Positions 1 to 10,274 of a stretch of 64,000 nt of DNA are shown one piece after another. The position numbers and the translations under genes were made by a program. The stretch lies in the NCBI GenBank assembly GCA_036417435.1, contig CM070901.1, positions 64,228,501 through 64,292,500 of the forward strand, read 5' to 3'. Position 1 is the stretch's first letter, and each line of letters opens with the position of its first letter. The stretch is from Inia geoffrensis. Lineage: Eukaryota; Chordata; Mammalia; Artiodactyla; Iniidae. The notes under the pieces were generated by a model. That model did no database searches, was not told the DNA's origin, and was given only the letters and a program-made list of their open reading frames with translations.

Positions 1-1070
1 TAATTGTCTCTGTGAGTGTGACTGAACTGCATAAACTCAGTCACTTTCAGAGCCTCATTCTCACAGTTGGGCCTCCAGCAGGATGCCGGCCATCATGGGC
101 ACGGGTGCACAAGCCCTAGAGCTGGCCCTGCCAGGTGAATCACCTGTTTGTCTTGGCTGGGTTCCTGGCCAGGTGCTGGGGCAGACTTGCAGTGGGGTGA
201 GGGCACCGTGGAGGTATAATGGAGAGCTTGCTTTCCAGCCTGTGGGGCTTGTATGTTGGGCTCACTTGTACCCACTTGTCCACATGTGGGAGATAGCCCT
301 GTGCCCAGCGACAGGATGACAGCCGTACACATCCCTCTGCATCCACATGCTGACAGGCTGTTGCTGTAGTTGGGATTGACATCAAGACGGTGAACCCACA
401 GTCCCCAGCACTAATCACAGGAGCAGATACTTGGCCCGGTAGGCACCTGGTCACAATACAGACGCTTCTGTGAGAACTCGTGAGTAAGAGCTGAATGGGG
501 GCGCAGCTTGGCATTTTGCTTAATGAGTTTTCCTTTCTCCCAGTTTGTGTCTCATGCTTTTCTCCCTTCTTCCTCTCTCATTGCTCTTCCTCTCCACCCG
601 GTTTCCACCCCAGAGCCAGAATGAATGAAGCCATGCATTTTCCAGGCCTCCATGTTTGATGGAAATATTTTTCCATTAAAGTTCCTTGTTGGACTCGCTA
701 AGTAGAGATGGTGGCTGCAGGCAGCTTTGGCCTCTCCCCACCTTTGAGAATTGCCCAGTCATGGCCCCTTACGGAGAAGGATTTACAATTGAGACAATGC
801 GGCTTTCACAGCTTTTAATTACACTTGACTCCTTCCAAAGCCTCCTGCTGGCAGTAGCTACCTTGTTGAAAAGGGCCTGGATTTGGGCTGAGAGCAGTGT
901 GGGAGGCCCTCCCTGGCTAGGCCATGTGTCCAGACCCTGAGTGGCCCCTGCCATCCAGCTGAGTTTCTCTCCCTGGCGGTGGAGGGCTTCGGGGAGAGAA
1001 ACCCGAGGCTGTCCGTGGGGAGGTGAGCCCTAAGGGTGGAGTGTTCAGAGCAGCTGAGGAGGGCTGCCCT
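1..1070. other. unique non-coding DNA
   Basis: I recognise no repeat, exon or RNA gene here. Open frames on both strands stay under 125 codons and show no domain or periodic codon use. It is moderately GC-rich mammalian sequence, intergenic or intronic. Confidence 0.6.
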
Positions 1071-1082
1071 CATGTCCTGTGT

Positions 1083-1215
1083 CCTTTTTGTTTGTTTGTT
1101 TTGGCCGTGCCGCATAGCTTGTGGGATCTTAGTTCCCTGACCAGGGATCGAACCCGTGCCCCCTGCAGTGGAAGCATGGGAGTCCTAACCACTGGACAGC
1201 CAGGGAATTTCCCCC
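1083..1215 (-). mobile_element. CHR-type tRNA-derived SINE (short form)
   Basis: A T-rich stretch (the A tail read in reverse) is followed by TTGGCCGTGCCGCATAGCTT and the motif GATCGAACCCGTGCCCCC, the reverse of the tRNA-like B box. It ends in CCAGGGAATTTCCCC, the reverse of the SINE head. The 8-mer CATGTCCT flanks it at 1071-1078 and 1216-1223, a plausible target-site duplication. The insertion is antisense and short, lacking the long GC-rich middle of the copy at 17831. Confidence 0.85.
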
Positions 1216-1225
1216 CATGTCCTTT

Positions 1226-1756
1226 GAGGTGGATGCTGGGATAGGATTTGGAGTTTGCTGCTACGCTCTGAGATTCAGCAGCACCTTGGTTGCCCTGCAC
1301 ACCCAGAGGGCTGGCGTGACAGTCCATGGCTCTCTCTCTGAAGCCAGGCTTGGTTCTGTTGAGGTCAGGAAGACCTGGGGCTTTTTCTGGGTGTCTATAT
1401 CTGCTGTCACAGCCCCTTGGACATGGCCTGGGCCTGTAGCTCTTTCTGGATCATGTGCAAAGGTCGAGTTAACCCAGGGTTTGGGCTGCATTGGGGTCTT
1501 TTCTCTCCTTGGGATGCTGCTGCTTTCTCCTCTTGGTCCCTCTGTGGTCCTTTCCCATAGCTCTCTCTTTCTCTCTCTCTCGCACGCCTTCTCCCAACCG
1601 GTGAAAGCATCCACTCCCCTAATTGCAGCTGGCATCCCCTGGAGAGTGATTTTTGAATCCCAAACCTAAAAGCTTACCTCTACCTTAGTTTCTGGACCCA
1701 TGTTTTCAAATTTCTAGCAAGGAGATTGAAACCAAGTTGTTGAACCAGTGAGTTCA
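1226..1756. other. unique non-coding DNA with a CT-rich patch
   Basis: No repeat family was recognised apart from a short pyrimidine-rich (CT)n patch near 1560-1582. A 150-codon open frame crosses the segment but has no domain and resembles nothing I know. Confidence 0.5.
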
Positions 1757-1963
1757 GTAGGCGTTTCTTCATCTCAGCCCTGTTGACATTTCGGGCTGGA
1801 TAATTCCTTGTCGTGGGACACTGCCCTGTGCACCGTAGGGTGTTTAGCAGCTTTCCTGACCTCTCCCCACTAGATGCCAATCTCAACTGTGACAATCAGA
1901 ATATCTGTAACCATTGCCATGTCTCCCCTGGGGGGCAAAACCTCCCCACGGTGAGATCCACTG
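1757..1963 (-). mobile_element. hAT-Charlie non-autonomous DNA transposon, MER20-like
   Basis: Read in reverse, the sequence follows the family in order: a terminal part like CAGTGGATCTCACCG, the GCCCCCCAGGGG block, a GGCATCTAGTGGG block, then CACAGGGCAGTGTCCC and a TTATCCAGCCC-like stretch. Both ends resemble the CAGTGGTTCTCAA inverted terminus of Charlie elements. It is diverged and has no coding capacity. The family is clear; the name MER20 rather than a sister family is from memory. Confidence 0.75.
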
Positions 1964-2134
1964 GAGTGTAGTGTTACTAGTCACTGAAATGGGGACCACA
2001 TGGAACTAAGCAGGTTTGGGGAAATAGATGAGTTAGGTTTTAGAGATATGATAGCAAGGGTGTTGGTGGCAGACAGGGTGAAGAAGGCCTAGGGAGAGCT
2101 GGGGAAGAAAGATGCAGTCACTTGCAGAAGGAGG

Positions 2135-2260
2135 TCAAAAGGCCAGGGTCCAGACTGGGTGCTTATCTTAACCAGCCAGCCTAGTCACTTGACTTAGTTG
2201 AGCCTCCGTTCCTTTATCCATAAAACGAGGAGTTGGCCTAGAGGAATGTTCAGGTCCTGC
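2135..2260 (+). mobile_element. MIR SINE fragment
   Basis: GTCACTTGACTTAGTTGAGC followed by CCTTTATCCATAAAACGAGG matches the MIR core (cacttaacctctctgagcc ... catctgtaaaatgggg). It is old and diverged, with no visible target duplication. Confidence 0.7.
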
Positions 2261-3924
2261 TGTCTGGGGACTCTTTTCTCCACTTGTTTCACTCCATTGA
2301 CCAATTCGAAAAGGCTGCCTTCTTCATGGATGGAGCGATTCCTTCAAAGGGAAAGAAAACAGGTGAGGGAGGAACACACTTGCTGGGGGGCTGGAAGGCA
2401 CTGTGGTTAATATTGCCGTTATTTGCAGGTATTCCTAGTTGATCCTAAGAGGACCACACATTGCCTAGAGGGTGCAGCGAAATACTGAGCCTCAGAAGCC
2501 ATCATATGGAAACTGGACTCCTGACAGCTCAGGCATGTCCAAAACCCAAATATCTTCCCTCCTATCTCATCTGCCCACTTCCCCTCCTCCCTCTCTCCAA
2601 CCCCTTTAATCATCATTTCCATCCAGCCTCCTCCAGCCTATTGGAAAGATCTGGGAGGCCGGTGATGGATTTGACTGAACAGTGTGTAATATGAAAGGGC
2701 AGAGCTGAGCCTGAAGGGACTGGGGGCTGCCCGAGCTCCAATATTGCTTCCTCCACGAGGGCAGTGCTGGGGAGCCCCTCTGGGATTACTCACACGATAT
2801 TACTGCCACCGGTGAGGGTGGAGGGAGGAAGGGGAGGCAGGCAGGCACGGGGGAGGGGCTTAGGAGAGCTGCCGCTGAGGCAGAGAATAACAACAACACA
2901 GATAACGGCGATATTTGAATAATAGTAATAATTGTGTTTTCCAGGTTTATTAACTTTGGGAAGTCTGGTTGATTAACTCTCCTGGCTTATTAACTTGGAG
3001 AAGTCTATGCTGGTTGCTGCAGATGCCTGAGGCTCGTGGGTGTGTTTGAGTTCATCCGTCTCAGGCAATCCAAGAGACAGAGGGGCACAGGAGAGAGGAA
3101 AGGAGGCAGGAGCAGTGATATTTGAAGTAATTAGAGAGACTTTATTGAAATCAAATGCACAGGCAAGAAATGGTAATTAACTGAGGGAAGGGGATGCTCT
3201 GTTCTCTTTCATCCAAGGACCGTGGGGCTGTCATGGATAATCCGCATCTTGGGGGCACTGGAGAGATTGTGAAAAGGCAGCGCTGGAAAAAATACTTCAA
3301 AAAAAAAAAACCAAAACAGAGATCTAAATTGAACAGAGCAGGAAGGAAGCATACGTTTCCTCCTCTAGTTACCATTGGTACAACATGTCAAAAAAGTAAA
3401 AGTAAAAGAAAAACGATAGAATGGTTTAATTGGAAATTCAAGTTCCGTCCCAGAAGTTATTCACTCCTACGAATAATCCCAAGACTCACTAAATAAGGGA
3501 AGAAACTGATTATACAGATCTGGGAAGGTCAGATAGAAAACTTTTGATGAGAATTACAGTGAGGAGTGGGATCTTAGGGGGAGAAATTTCAGTATTTTGA
3601 AACTGACATCATGGTGTTGGCATTAGGAATCCAGAAGGTTGCATTTCCTTGGGTTCCCTTTGGGGGCTGTGCAGTTGCCTTTGGAGGGTTTTGGAGATGA
3701 AGGGATGGTGGCCATCGGCACTAACGAGTGGGATGGGCTCCTTGGAGAGACGGTTCAGCTTAACCTAAGGAAGAGTTTCTAACATTGCTTTTGAACTTAG
3801 AGTCAGCCCTTTATTATGATGGTGTCATAGAAAGCACTACAAAATCCTTATGTTGAATATATATTTATTATCTGCTGTCTTGCAGTACAAAAAAGAAAAC
3901 TGGCTTAACTAGATGAGTTTGAGA
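2261..3924. other. unique non-coding DNA
   Basis: No family was recognised. Local features are a GGGGAGG-rich patch near 2815-2860, an AT-rich stretch at 2885-2935, three ATTAAC motifs at 2949-2994 with a 40-bp imperfect duplication, and an A run at about 3300-3311. No credible exon is seen. Confidence 0.55.
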
Positions 3925-4115
3925 TCAAAAGAGTGCTGGATTTGGAGACAGAAAAGCCAGGTTTAAAGACACCCTTTGAACCTCAGTTTCTTCATGTGTA
4001 AAAACGGGGCAAATTATGTCTCTGGCAGGGTTGGTGTAAGGATTGCAGGAGGTGATGAAATCTGAATAACGCTTTGTAGGCTGTAAAGAGCTATACACCT
4101 TTAAGATTAGAAACG
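3925..4115 (+). mobile_element. MIR SINE
   Basis: GAACCTCAGTTTCTTCATGTGTAAAAACGGGG is the MIR core, preceded by a diverged tRNA-like half and followed by the GGTGTAAGGATTGCAGGAGGTGA tail region. This is one of the better-preserved MIR copies in the window. Confidence 0.8.
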
Positions 4116-4639
4116 GTGATTGTTATTACTAGGTATTGTTGTTTTATGAATATGAGGCTCCATGGTTCTAGTTGCAAACACTCTTTTTCTCCCAGCATCT
4201 CTGGTGGTTTTGCTTTATGTTCACCGTCCTGGAGCTGGACAGTAAGGAGCTGCTCTGTCAACATTGACACAGGGATTGCTCTGTGTCTGGATGTATTCAA
4301 TCGGTAATTTCGCTTGCAGCTTCCTTTGTCAGTGCTTTGAGACTCATGGCCAAAATACACTGTGGACACGCAAAGTCTCTCCTGTATTATAGGGATTTAC
4401 TTCTAATTAGGAGAGTATCAAGTTGAGAACTGGGCCCCTCATCAGGGTAGAGCCACTCTTGGGCTGGTGGAAGGAGGCTTAAGCTAAGGCCCTGGGTTGA
4501 GCTGTGTGGTCCAGGCTCCCATTAAGCCCAGACATTCAGCCCCAGGTGGGCCTTCGTCTTCGCACGCTGACTAGTCTGTGCTCATCACTCTTACCTTCTC
4601 CAGGTGGTCTGTCCGAGAAGGCAGGACTTTCTAACTATT

Positions 4640-4715
4640 CATCCCACTTATTCAGCATTTATTCCCCCAAACCTACTGAATGCCTGTTATGTGCCAGGCT
4701 TGAGTCTTATTTTTA
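4640..4715 (-). mobile_element. L2 LINE 3' end fragment
   Basis: TTCAGCATTTATTC, then CTACTGAATGCCTGTTATGTGCCAGGC, matches the reversed L2 3' terminus (ttattgagcacctactatgtgccaggc). It is short and old. Confidence 0.55.
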
Positions 4716-4864
4716 CAAACCATCCTTCTCACTGATTGGTGTCTGAGTTAGGCTGTTGATGAGGCCACACTATAGACTAGGAAATGATGTGGGTGAATTT
4801 TGCTCTGTCTTTAAAAGAGAGATGATAAAAAGATAACTACAAGTATTTAGTGGGCACTTTTCAT

Positions 4865-5170
4865 TCATTTAAACCTTTATCCATTCAGCAAATGTTTGCT
4901 GTACTGTTGTTGGGCTTATGGGAGGGAATAAAAGAAACTAGACAAGATCCTTGCCTTTCAGTGTTTTATGATCCAGTGAAGGAGTTGAAAGCACAGATGG
5001 GAAAGTATTGGGAACAGTGAAATCAACAAGTGCAAAAGTGATGGAGTATAAATTAAACATGTAAGGGCTTATCATTTAGGAGCAAAGGAGTCACTAAAAC
5101 GGACTGAAAAATAAGTCAGGGAAGGTCTTCTAGAGGAGGTAAGTTTTGACTTGTGTCTTTAAGAAGGCAG
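4865..5170 (-). mobile_element. L2 LINE 3' UTR fragment
   Basis: The reversed L2 tail is recognisable as TTCATTTAAACC..., then GATCCTTGCCTTTCAGTGTTTTATGATCCAGTG, and further on CAGGGAAGGTCTTCTAGAGGAGGTAAGTTTTGAC. The last matches the L2 stretch that reads (g)ggaaggcctctctgaggaggtgacattt. The order and spacing of the two blocks fit one diverged copy. Confidence 0.7.
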
Positions 5171-5514
5171 TTGGCCGAGATCAGTGCTTCCCAGCTTTGC
5201 TGCCAGTGGCGGTACAAACGGTGAGTTTACGTGGCACGCAAGTGCACATTTTGTATTGCAATAGGACTGTTTTTACTTTTAATGTGTATAGAAAGATGGT
5301 AACATCAAACCAAGGATATCATGGTAGTGATACAAGGTTTCTGTTTTAAAATATATCTGTTTAAGTAAAATAAGTGAATTGATTACAAATAAAGGGTTAC
5401 AGTAGTACAGGTGGTGAGAGGCTTGGCGTAAACCATGTCTGTGACATGAAAATTCTTGGAGCTTAGGAAACACTGGCAGAGATGATATTATCACCTTACA
5501 TAAGTTTAGTGCTT
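5171..5514. other. AT-rich non-coding DNA, family not assigned
   Basis: AT-rich sequence without a coding frame. The edge near 5180 (CAGTGCTTCCCAGC) has the look of a hAT MITE terminus, but I found no matching right end, so I do not call an element. Confidence 0.4.
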
Positions 5515-5790
5515 TACAGCTCACAAAACATTTTCATACATTTTATGTGGTGTATCGTCATAACTTCCCTAATAGTCCAGTCCACTGACTGGGCAGGTAA
5601 TATTACCCTGGCACAAAGTAGAATTTTAATATGTATGTTTATTAATTGAATTTTGACTAGCCATTTACATGTAAGGAAACGAAGCTTGGAGAGGTTGATT
5701 TACCCAAGGTGAGACACCTTGTAACTAGTGAACTGGGATCAGATCCTGAGCCTTTTGGCTCTGAAACAGTTACTCCATGGCAGAAGAGTA
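5515..5790 (-). mobile_element. MIR SINE with an internal extra segment
   Basis: Reversed MIR is visible at both ends: AGTGCTTTACAGCTCACAAAACATTTTCATACATTT, and later AAGGAAACGAAGCTTGGAGAGGTTG with GTAACTAGTGAACTGGGATCAGATCC. About 80 bp near 5575-5655 between them are not MIR and were probably inserted. Confidence 0.7.
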
Positions 5791-5997
5791 AGGGAGGTAT
5801 TCCAGGTAATGGGGATGGCATTTGAAGAAATGGAGTTAGTATTAGCAAATTGTGGTCTGACCTAATGGGTACAGCAAGACACTGGTGTACTGAATTAGGG
5901 CACGATTACACATGCATTGAAAAATCAGGAAAGATAAGGAAAGGAATAATTGGAGAAGAGTTTTCAAAGACTAGGTGTTAAGGAAACGTGGTGGGTT

Positions 5998-6752
5998 ATT
6001 GTTATTATTACTATTGTGGTAAAAGTCACATCACATAAAATTTACCATTGTAACATATACAATTCAGTGGCTTTTAGTACATTCACAGTATCTAATTGCA
6101 GCACATTTCCATCATCCCCAAAAGAAACCTTGTACCCCTTAAGCAGATATTCCTTTCTCTCCTTCCCCAGCCCCTGGCAAACACTGCTCTGCTTTCCGTT
6201 TCTATGGATTTGCCTATTCTGTATATTTCATATCAATTGAATCATACAATATGGCTTCTTTCACTTAGTGTAATATTTTCAAGGTTCGGCCATGCCATAG
6301 CATGTAGCAGTACATTAATCCTTTTTATGGATGAATAATATTTCATTGTATGACATACCACATTTTGTTTGTCATTCATTCATCAGTTGATGGACATTGA
6401 GGTTGTTTCCATCTTTTGGCTGCTATGAATAATACCGCTAGGAACATGCACGTACAAGTTTTGTCTGAACACCTGTTTTCAGTTCTCTTGGGTATATACC
6501 TAGGGGTGAAATTGCTGGGTCGTATGGTATTTCTATATTTAAGTTTTTGAGGAATTGTCAAACTGTTTTCCACAGCAGCTACACCGTTTTTTATTCCCAC
6601 CAGCAGTGTATGAGGGTTCCAATTTGTCCACATCCTCACCAACACTTGTTATTTTCCTTTTTGTTCTTTTTTTTAATTATAGTCATCCTAGTGGGTGTGG
6701 AGTGGTATCTCATGGTTTTGATTTGTATTTTCCTGATGGTAATATTTTTATA
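5998..6752 (-). mobile_element. LINE-1 (L1M type) 3' end, left part
   Basis: Antisense L1 is clear from TAAAATTTACCATTGTAACA, GGCTGCTATGAATAATACCGC, GGGTATATACCTAGGGGTGAA and CACCAGCAGTGTATGAGGGTTCC, all familiar blocks of the L1 ORF2 end and 3' UTR. It is 5'-truncated and full of stops. It continues at 6996 after a DNA transposon insertion. Confidence 0.9.
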
Positions 6753-6754
6753 CA

Positions 6755-6993
6755 CAGTTGACCCTTGAACAACATGGGTGTGAACTGCACAGGTCCACTT
6801 TATACGTGGACTTTTGTCAATAGTAAATACTACAGTACTACGTGACCCTCAGTTGCTTGAATCTGAGGATGTAGAACAGTGGATGTGGAGTAACTGCCCA
6901 TAGGGAGGGAGGGCCGACTCTAAGTTATAAGTGAATTTTCAACTGTCTGGAGGGTTGGGTCCCCTAAACTCCACATTGTTCAAGGGTCAACCG
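6755..6993. mobile_element. Tigger-type (TcMar) MITE inserted in L1
   Basis: Inverted termini are visible: CAGTTGACCCTTGAACAAC at the left end and GTTCAAGGGTCAACCG at the right end, with a TA immediately right of the element. The left flank is CA, which fits a decayed TA target duplication. At 239 bp it has no transposase. L1 sequence resumes on both sides in the same orientation, so this insertion is younger than the L1. Confidence 0.8.
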
Positions 6994-6995
6994 TA

Positions 6996-7405
6996 CTTAT
7001 TAGCCATCTGTGTGTTTTCTTTGAAGAAATGCCTATTCAAGACCTTTTTGAGTTGTGTTTTTGTCTTTTTTTAATTGAATTGTTAAGGAGCTTTATATAT
7101 TGTGGATACTAGATCCTTATAAGTTATATGGTTTGTAAATATTGCATTCTGTGGGTTGTCTTTTCATGTTCTTGAACATGCCTTTTGATGCACAGAAGTT
7201 TTTAATTTTGGTGAAATCCAATTCCCATTTTTTTCTTTTGTTGCTTGTTCCTTTGGTGTTGTATTCAAGAATCCATTGCCAAATCCAAGGCCATTAAGAT
7301 TTACTCGCATGTTTTCTTGCAGAAGTGTGATAGTTTTAGCTCTTATGATTGGGCCTTTGGGTCTATTTTGAGTGAATGTTTTATATATGATGTAAAGTGA
7401 GGCAT
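6996..7405 (-). mobile_element. LINE-1 (L1M type), right part
   Basis: This is the continuation of the antisense L1: TTATTAGCCATCTGTGTGTT, TTGTTGCTTGTTCCTTTGG and AAGAATCCATTGCCAAATCCAAGG are typical antisense ORF2 blocks. It ends near 7405, where a TTGTCCAGCA-like motif of L1 is replaced by unrelated sequence. Confidence 0.85.
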
Positions 7406-7548
7406 GATTGGGTTCTTGACTACAAAACGTTACCCAGCAGTAGTATAGGGAAGATTATTCTGGCAGTTATTTTTCGAATGAAATAGAAAAACTGGGAGAA
7501 AAACAAGGAAGCTGTTGTGGAGGACAGAGCATTCAAACCATGTGGTGT

Positions 7549-8599
7549 ATTTTTAAAGTAGCAGTTTTGGTGAGGTACAATTCACTTACCATAAGATACG
7601 CTCTTTTAAAGTATACAATTCAGTGATTTTTAGTGTATTCGTAGTGTTGGCCAACTATCACTCCCACTTTCATTTTAGAACATTTGCATCATCCCCCAAA
7701 GGAACCCTGTACCTATTGGTAGTTACTACCTATCCACAACCCCCCAGACCATGGAAAGCACTAACCTCCTTTCTGTTTCTATGGGCTTGCCCTGTTGCAG
7801 ACAGTTCTAATAAATGAAATCATAAAATATGAGGTTTTTTGCGTTTGGCTTCTTTCACTAAGTGTCCAAAGTTTATCCATGTCATAGCAAGTATCAGTAC
7901 TTCATTCCTTTGTATGGTGAATAATATTCAGTTGCATGGATAGACCACATTTTGTTTTGTTCAGTTGGTGCACATTTGGGTTATTCTCAGTTTTTGGCTA
8001 TTATAAGTAATGCTGCTATAACCAACCATTCATGTAGAAGTTCTAGTGTAGATGCAATGTTTAGCTTTTATGTAATACTCATATTACATACTCAATAGTA
8101 TTTTGTCATCACTTTCTACCTTTATCTTTCCTTATGATGTCTTTGACTAATCCGATGGAATTATTATTCAGGCACTCCAATGAGAGTTCCTGTTGCTCCA
8201 CATCCTTGCCAGCATCTGGCGTTGTCAGTGTTTGGATTCCGGTCATTCTAATAGATATGCAGTGACATTCTCATTGTTCTTCATTGACCAGTTTTTATTT
8301 ACAAATATGTGATGATTGATAGTGTTACATTGCATTTGTAGATTACATATGTATTTGAAGAATTTTTCAAATGTTTAATGGCCCTTTGTACTTTTCTGCT
8401 TTTCTTATTCCTTCTTTTATAACATACTTTTCACTCTCTTTCGTGTGTATATATAAATTAACCCTTTATTGTATTTAATGGATATATTTTCCCCAGTTTG
8501 TAATTTGCTTTAAAATTTTTATCATACACACATACATTTTATCTTATAATGAAATATTCATTTTCTTTTGTGATTTCTTTCATGGCATTACTGCCAACT
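7549..8599 (-). mobile_element. second antisense LINE-1 fragment
   Basis: The segment from about 7560 repeats the 3'-end order of the L1 at 5998 (GAGGTACAATTCACTTACCATAAGAT, CAATTCAGTGATTTTTAGTG, CATCATCCCCCAAAGGAACC), so it is a separate and more diverged copy. After 8150, CACTCCAATGAGAGTTCCTG and CCACATCCTTGCCAGCATCTGG continue into ORF2. No open frame survives. Confidence 0.8.
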
Positions 8600-8715
8600 A
8601 GTTAGTAAACAAATATGTTTGGAAGCCCTTCTCTATGCCAAGAACTGTGCCAAGCACTCGAGAAATTATAGTGAAAGTCAGACGTGGTGCCTGTCTTCAT
8701 GGAGCTTGGAGCTCC
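8600..8715 (-). mobile_element. L2 LINE 3' tail
   Basis: The reversed L2 terminus is recognised from CTCTATGCCAAGAACTGTGCCAAGCAC and CTGTCTTCATGGAGCTTGGAGCTC. It lies between two parts of antisense L1. Confidence 0.65.
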
Positions 8716-9126
8716 TGAGATCACTTATACTTAATTCTTGCCTTTAGGGTTTTATTTTTTACATTTAACTCTTCCATCCATCTAGAATTATATCACTGTA
8801 TATTGTCAAGTGAAGAAGTTACTTTTCTCCAATATCCAGTTTTCCTGACGTCTTTTGTAGAAAAGCTTCTCTCTTTTCCATTTGTTTATGATGCTTTTGT
8901 TATCATCAGTTGAACTCATAGCCATGAGGGAATTTTTTGAGGCGACTTAAATTGTTTCATTTATTTGTCTATCAATTCTAGGTCTGCCAGTGTCATACTA
9001 TTTTAACTTATGTAGCTTTATAATATATGTTTTAATAACCTAATAGAGCAAGACTGCCCTTGTCACCATAATTTTTTTTTAATAAAGACTTTTTGGTTTT
9101 CCTTGATTCATTCTCTATGCTGTATG
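8716..9126 (-). mobile_element. antisense LINE-1 ORF2 fragment
   Basis: The blocks CCATCCATCTAGAATTATATCAC, CAATATCCAGTTTTCC, TATTTGTCTATCAATTCTAGG and TATGTAGCTTTATAATATATG are antisense L1/HAL1 ORF2. The right side is broken by a CHR SINE at 9127. Confidence 0.7.
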
Positions 9127-9375
9127 TTTTTTTTTTGTTTTGTTTTGGTTTGGTTTTTTTTGTTTGTTTGTTTTTTGTTTTTTGCGGTACGCAGGCCTCT
9201 CACTGTTGTGGCCCCTCCCGTTGCAGAGCACAGGCTCTGGACACAGAGGCTCAGCGGCCATGGCTCATGGGCCCACCGCTCCGCGGCATGTGGGGTCTTC
9301 CTGGACCAGGGCACGAACCTGTGTCCCCTGCATCGGCAGGCGTACTCTCAACCACTGTGCCACCAGGGAAGCCCC
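9127..9375 (-). mobile_element. CHR SINE (GC-rich form) inserted in L1
   Basis: A T/G-rich reversed tail is followed by TTTGCGGTACGCAGGCCTCTC and the GC-rich middle, the reversed B box (GGGCACGAACCTGTG) and the reversed head (CCACCAGGGAAGCCCC). No strong target duplication is seen. Its tail is unusual in being a TTTG/TTTTG mix rather than a plain T run. Confidence 0.92.
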
Positions 9376-9560
9376 TGTAGTATCTTCTTAATTCCAGCTG
9401 TTGTATGTCTCTGTGTCTGTTTTATCTACTTTTTAGACAGAACTTCTTTAGTGGTGGTAATGGGGAATATTCTTGCCTTTTCCCTGGATTTTAAGGGGAA
9501 ATGAATGCCTTTTGATTTTTTAAGTATGGTGTTGGCTGTAGGTGTAAGGTTGACATTCTT
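9376..9560 (-). mobile_element. antisense LINE-1, short segment between SINEs
   Basis: AGTGGTGGTAATGGGGAATATTCTTGCCTTTTCCC and GTATGGTGTTGGCTGTAGGT match antisense L1 ORF2. It ends in TGACATTCTT (9551-9560), the target site used by the two SINEs that follow. The L1 resumes at 10132. Confidence 0.75.
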
Positions 9561-9901
9561 TTTTTTTTAAATTTATATTATTTATTTATTATTTATTTAT
9601 TTTTGGCCACGTTGGGTCTCCTTGCTGTGTGGGCTTTCTCTAGTTGCAGCGAGGAGGGACTACTCTTCATTGCGGTGTGTGGGCTTCTCATTACAGTGGC
9701 TTCTCTTGTTGTGGAGCACAGGCTATAGGTGCGCGGGCTCAGTAGTTGTGGCTCACGGGCTCTAGAGCGCAGGCTCAGTAGTTGTGGTGCAAGGGCTTAG
9801 TTACTCCACAGCATTCAGGATCTTCCTGGACCAAGGCTCGAACCCGTGTCCCCTGCATTGGCAGGCAGATTCTTAACCACTGCACCACCAGGGAAGTCCC
9901 C
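9561..9901 (-). mobile_element. CHR SINE (long form), first insertion at this site
   Basis: A long AT-rich reversed tail (ATTTATTTATTTTTGGCCACG) leads into the long-form CHR body with repeated AGTAGTTGTGGCTC-like blocks, the reversed B box (GGCTCGAACCCGTG) and the head (CCACCAGGGAAGTCCC). It is flanked by TGACATTCTT at 9551-9560 and TGAAATTCTT at 9902-9911, a 10-bp duplication with one mismatch. Confidence 0.92.
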
Positions 9902-9911
9902 TGAAATTCTT

Positions 9912-10121
9912 TTTTTTTTTTTTTTTGCGGTACGCGGGCCTCTCACTGTTGTGACCTCTCCCGTTGCGGAGCATAGGCTCCAGACATGCAGGCTCAGTGG
10001 CCATGGCTCACGGGCCCAGCTGCCCTGTGGCATGTGGGATCTTCCCGGACCGGGGCATGAACCTGTGTCCCCTGCATCGGCAGGTGGACTCTCAAGCACT
10101 GCGCCACCAGGGAAGCCCCCC
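9912..10121 (-). mobile_element. CHR SINE (GC-rich form), second insertion at the same target
   Basis: A T run is followed by GCGGTACGCGGGCCTCTC, the GC-rich middle and the head CCACCAGGGAAGCCCC. It is flanked by TGAAATTCTT at 9902-9911 and TGACATTCTT at 10122-10131. With the preceding SINE it forms a target-SINE-target-SINE-target array. Confidence 0.92.
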
Positions 10122-10131
10122 TGACATTCTT

Positions 10132-10185
10132 TATCATGGTAAGGAATAGTTTTATTTTCTATGAAAATGTTGGTGGGCACTGACT
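10132..10185 (-). mobile_element. antisense LINE-1 remnant
   Basis: TTATCATGGTAAGGAATAG resumes the L1 ORF2 antisense sequence broken at 9560, confirming that the two SINEs lie inside one L1. Confidence 0.6.
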
Positions 10186-10186
10186 G

Positions 10187-10263
10187 GTGTGTGTGTGTGT
10201 GTGTGTGTTTGCGAGAGGGAGAGAGGGAGATAAGCGGTGGGGGAGAGAGAGAGAGAGAGAGAT
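10187..10263. repeat. (TG)n and (GA)n microsatellites
   Basis: A (GT)n run at about 10188-10208 is followed by GAGA-rich sequence and a clean (GA)n run at about 10244-10262. It lies at the right edge of the L1 block. Confidence 0.9.
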
Positions 10264-10274
10264 CTCAGCTAAAT

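Noticed and set aside
1217..1669. 150-codon plus-strand frame beside a SINE
   Set aside because: It begins at the SINE edge and ends in a CT-rich patch. No domain or conserved motif is visible.
3297..3311. A run suggesting a retrocopy tail
   Set aside because: No poly(A) signal, flanking duplication or mRNA-like sequence upstream could be seen.
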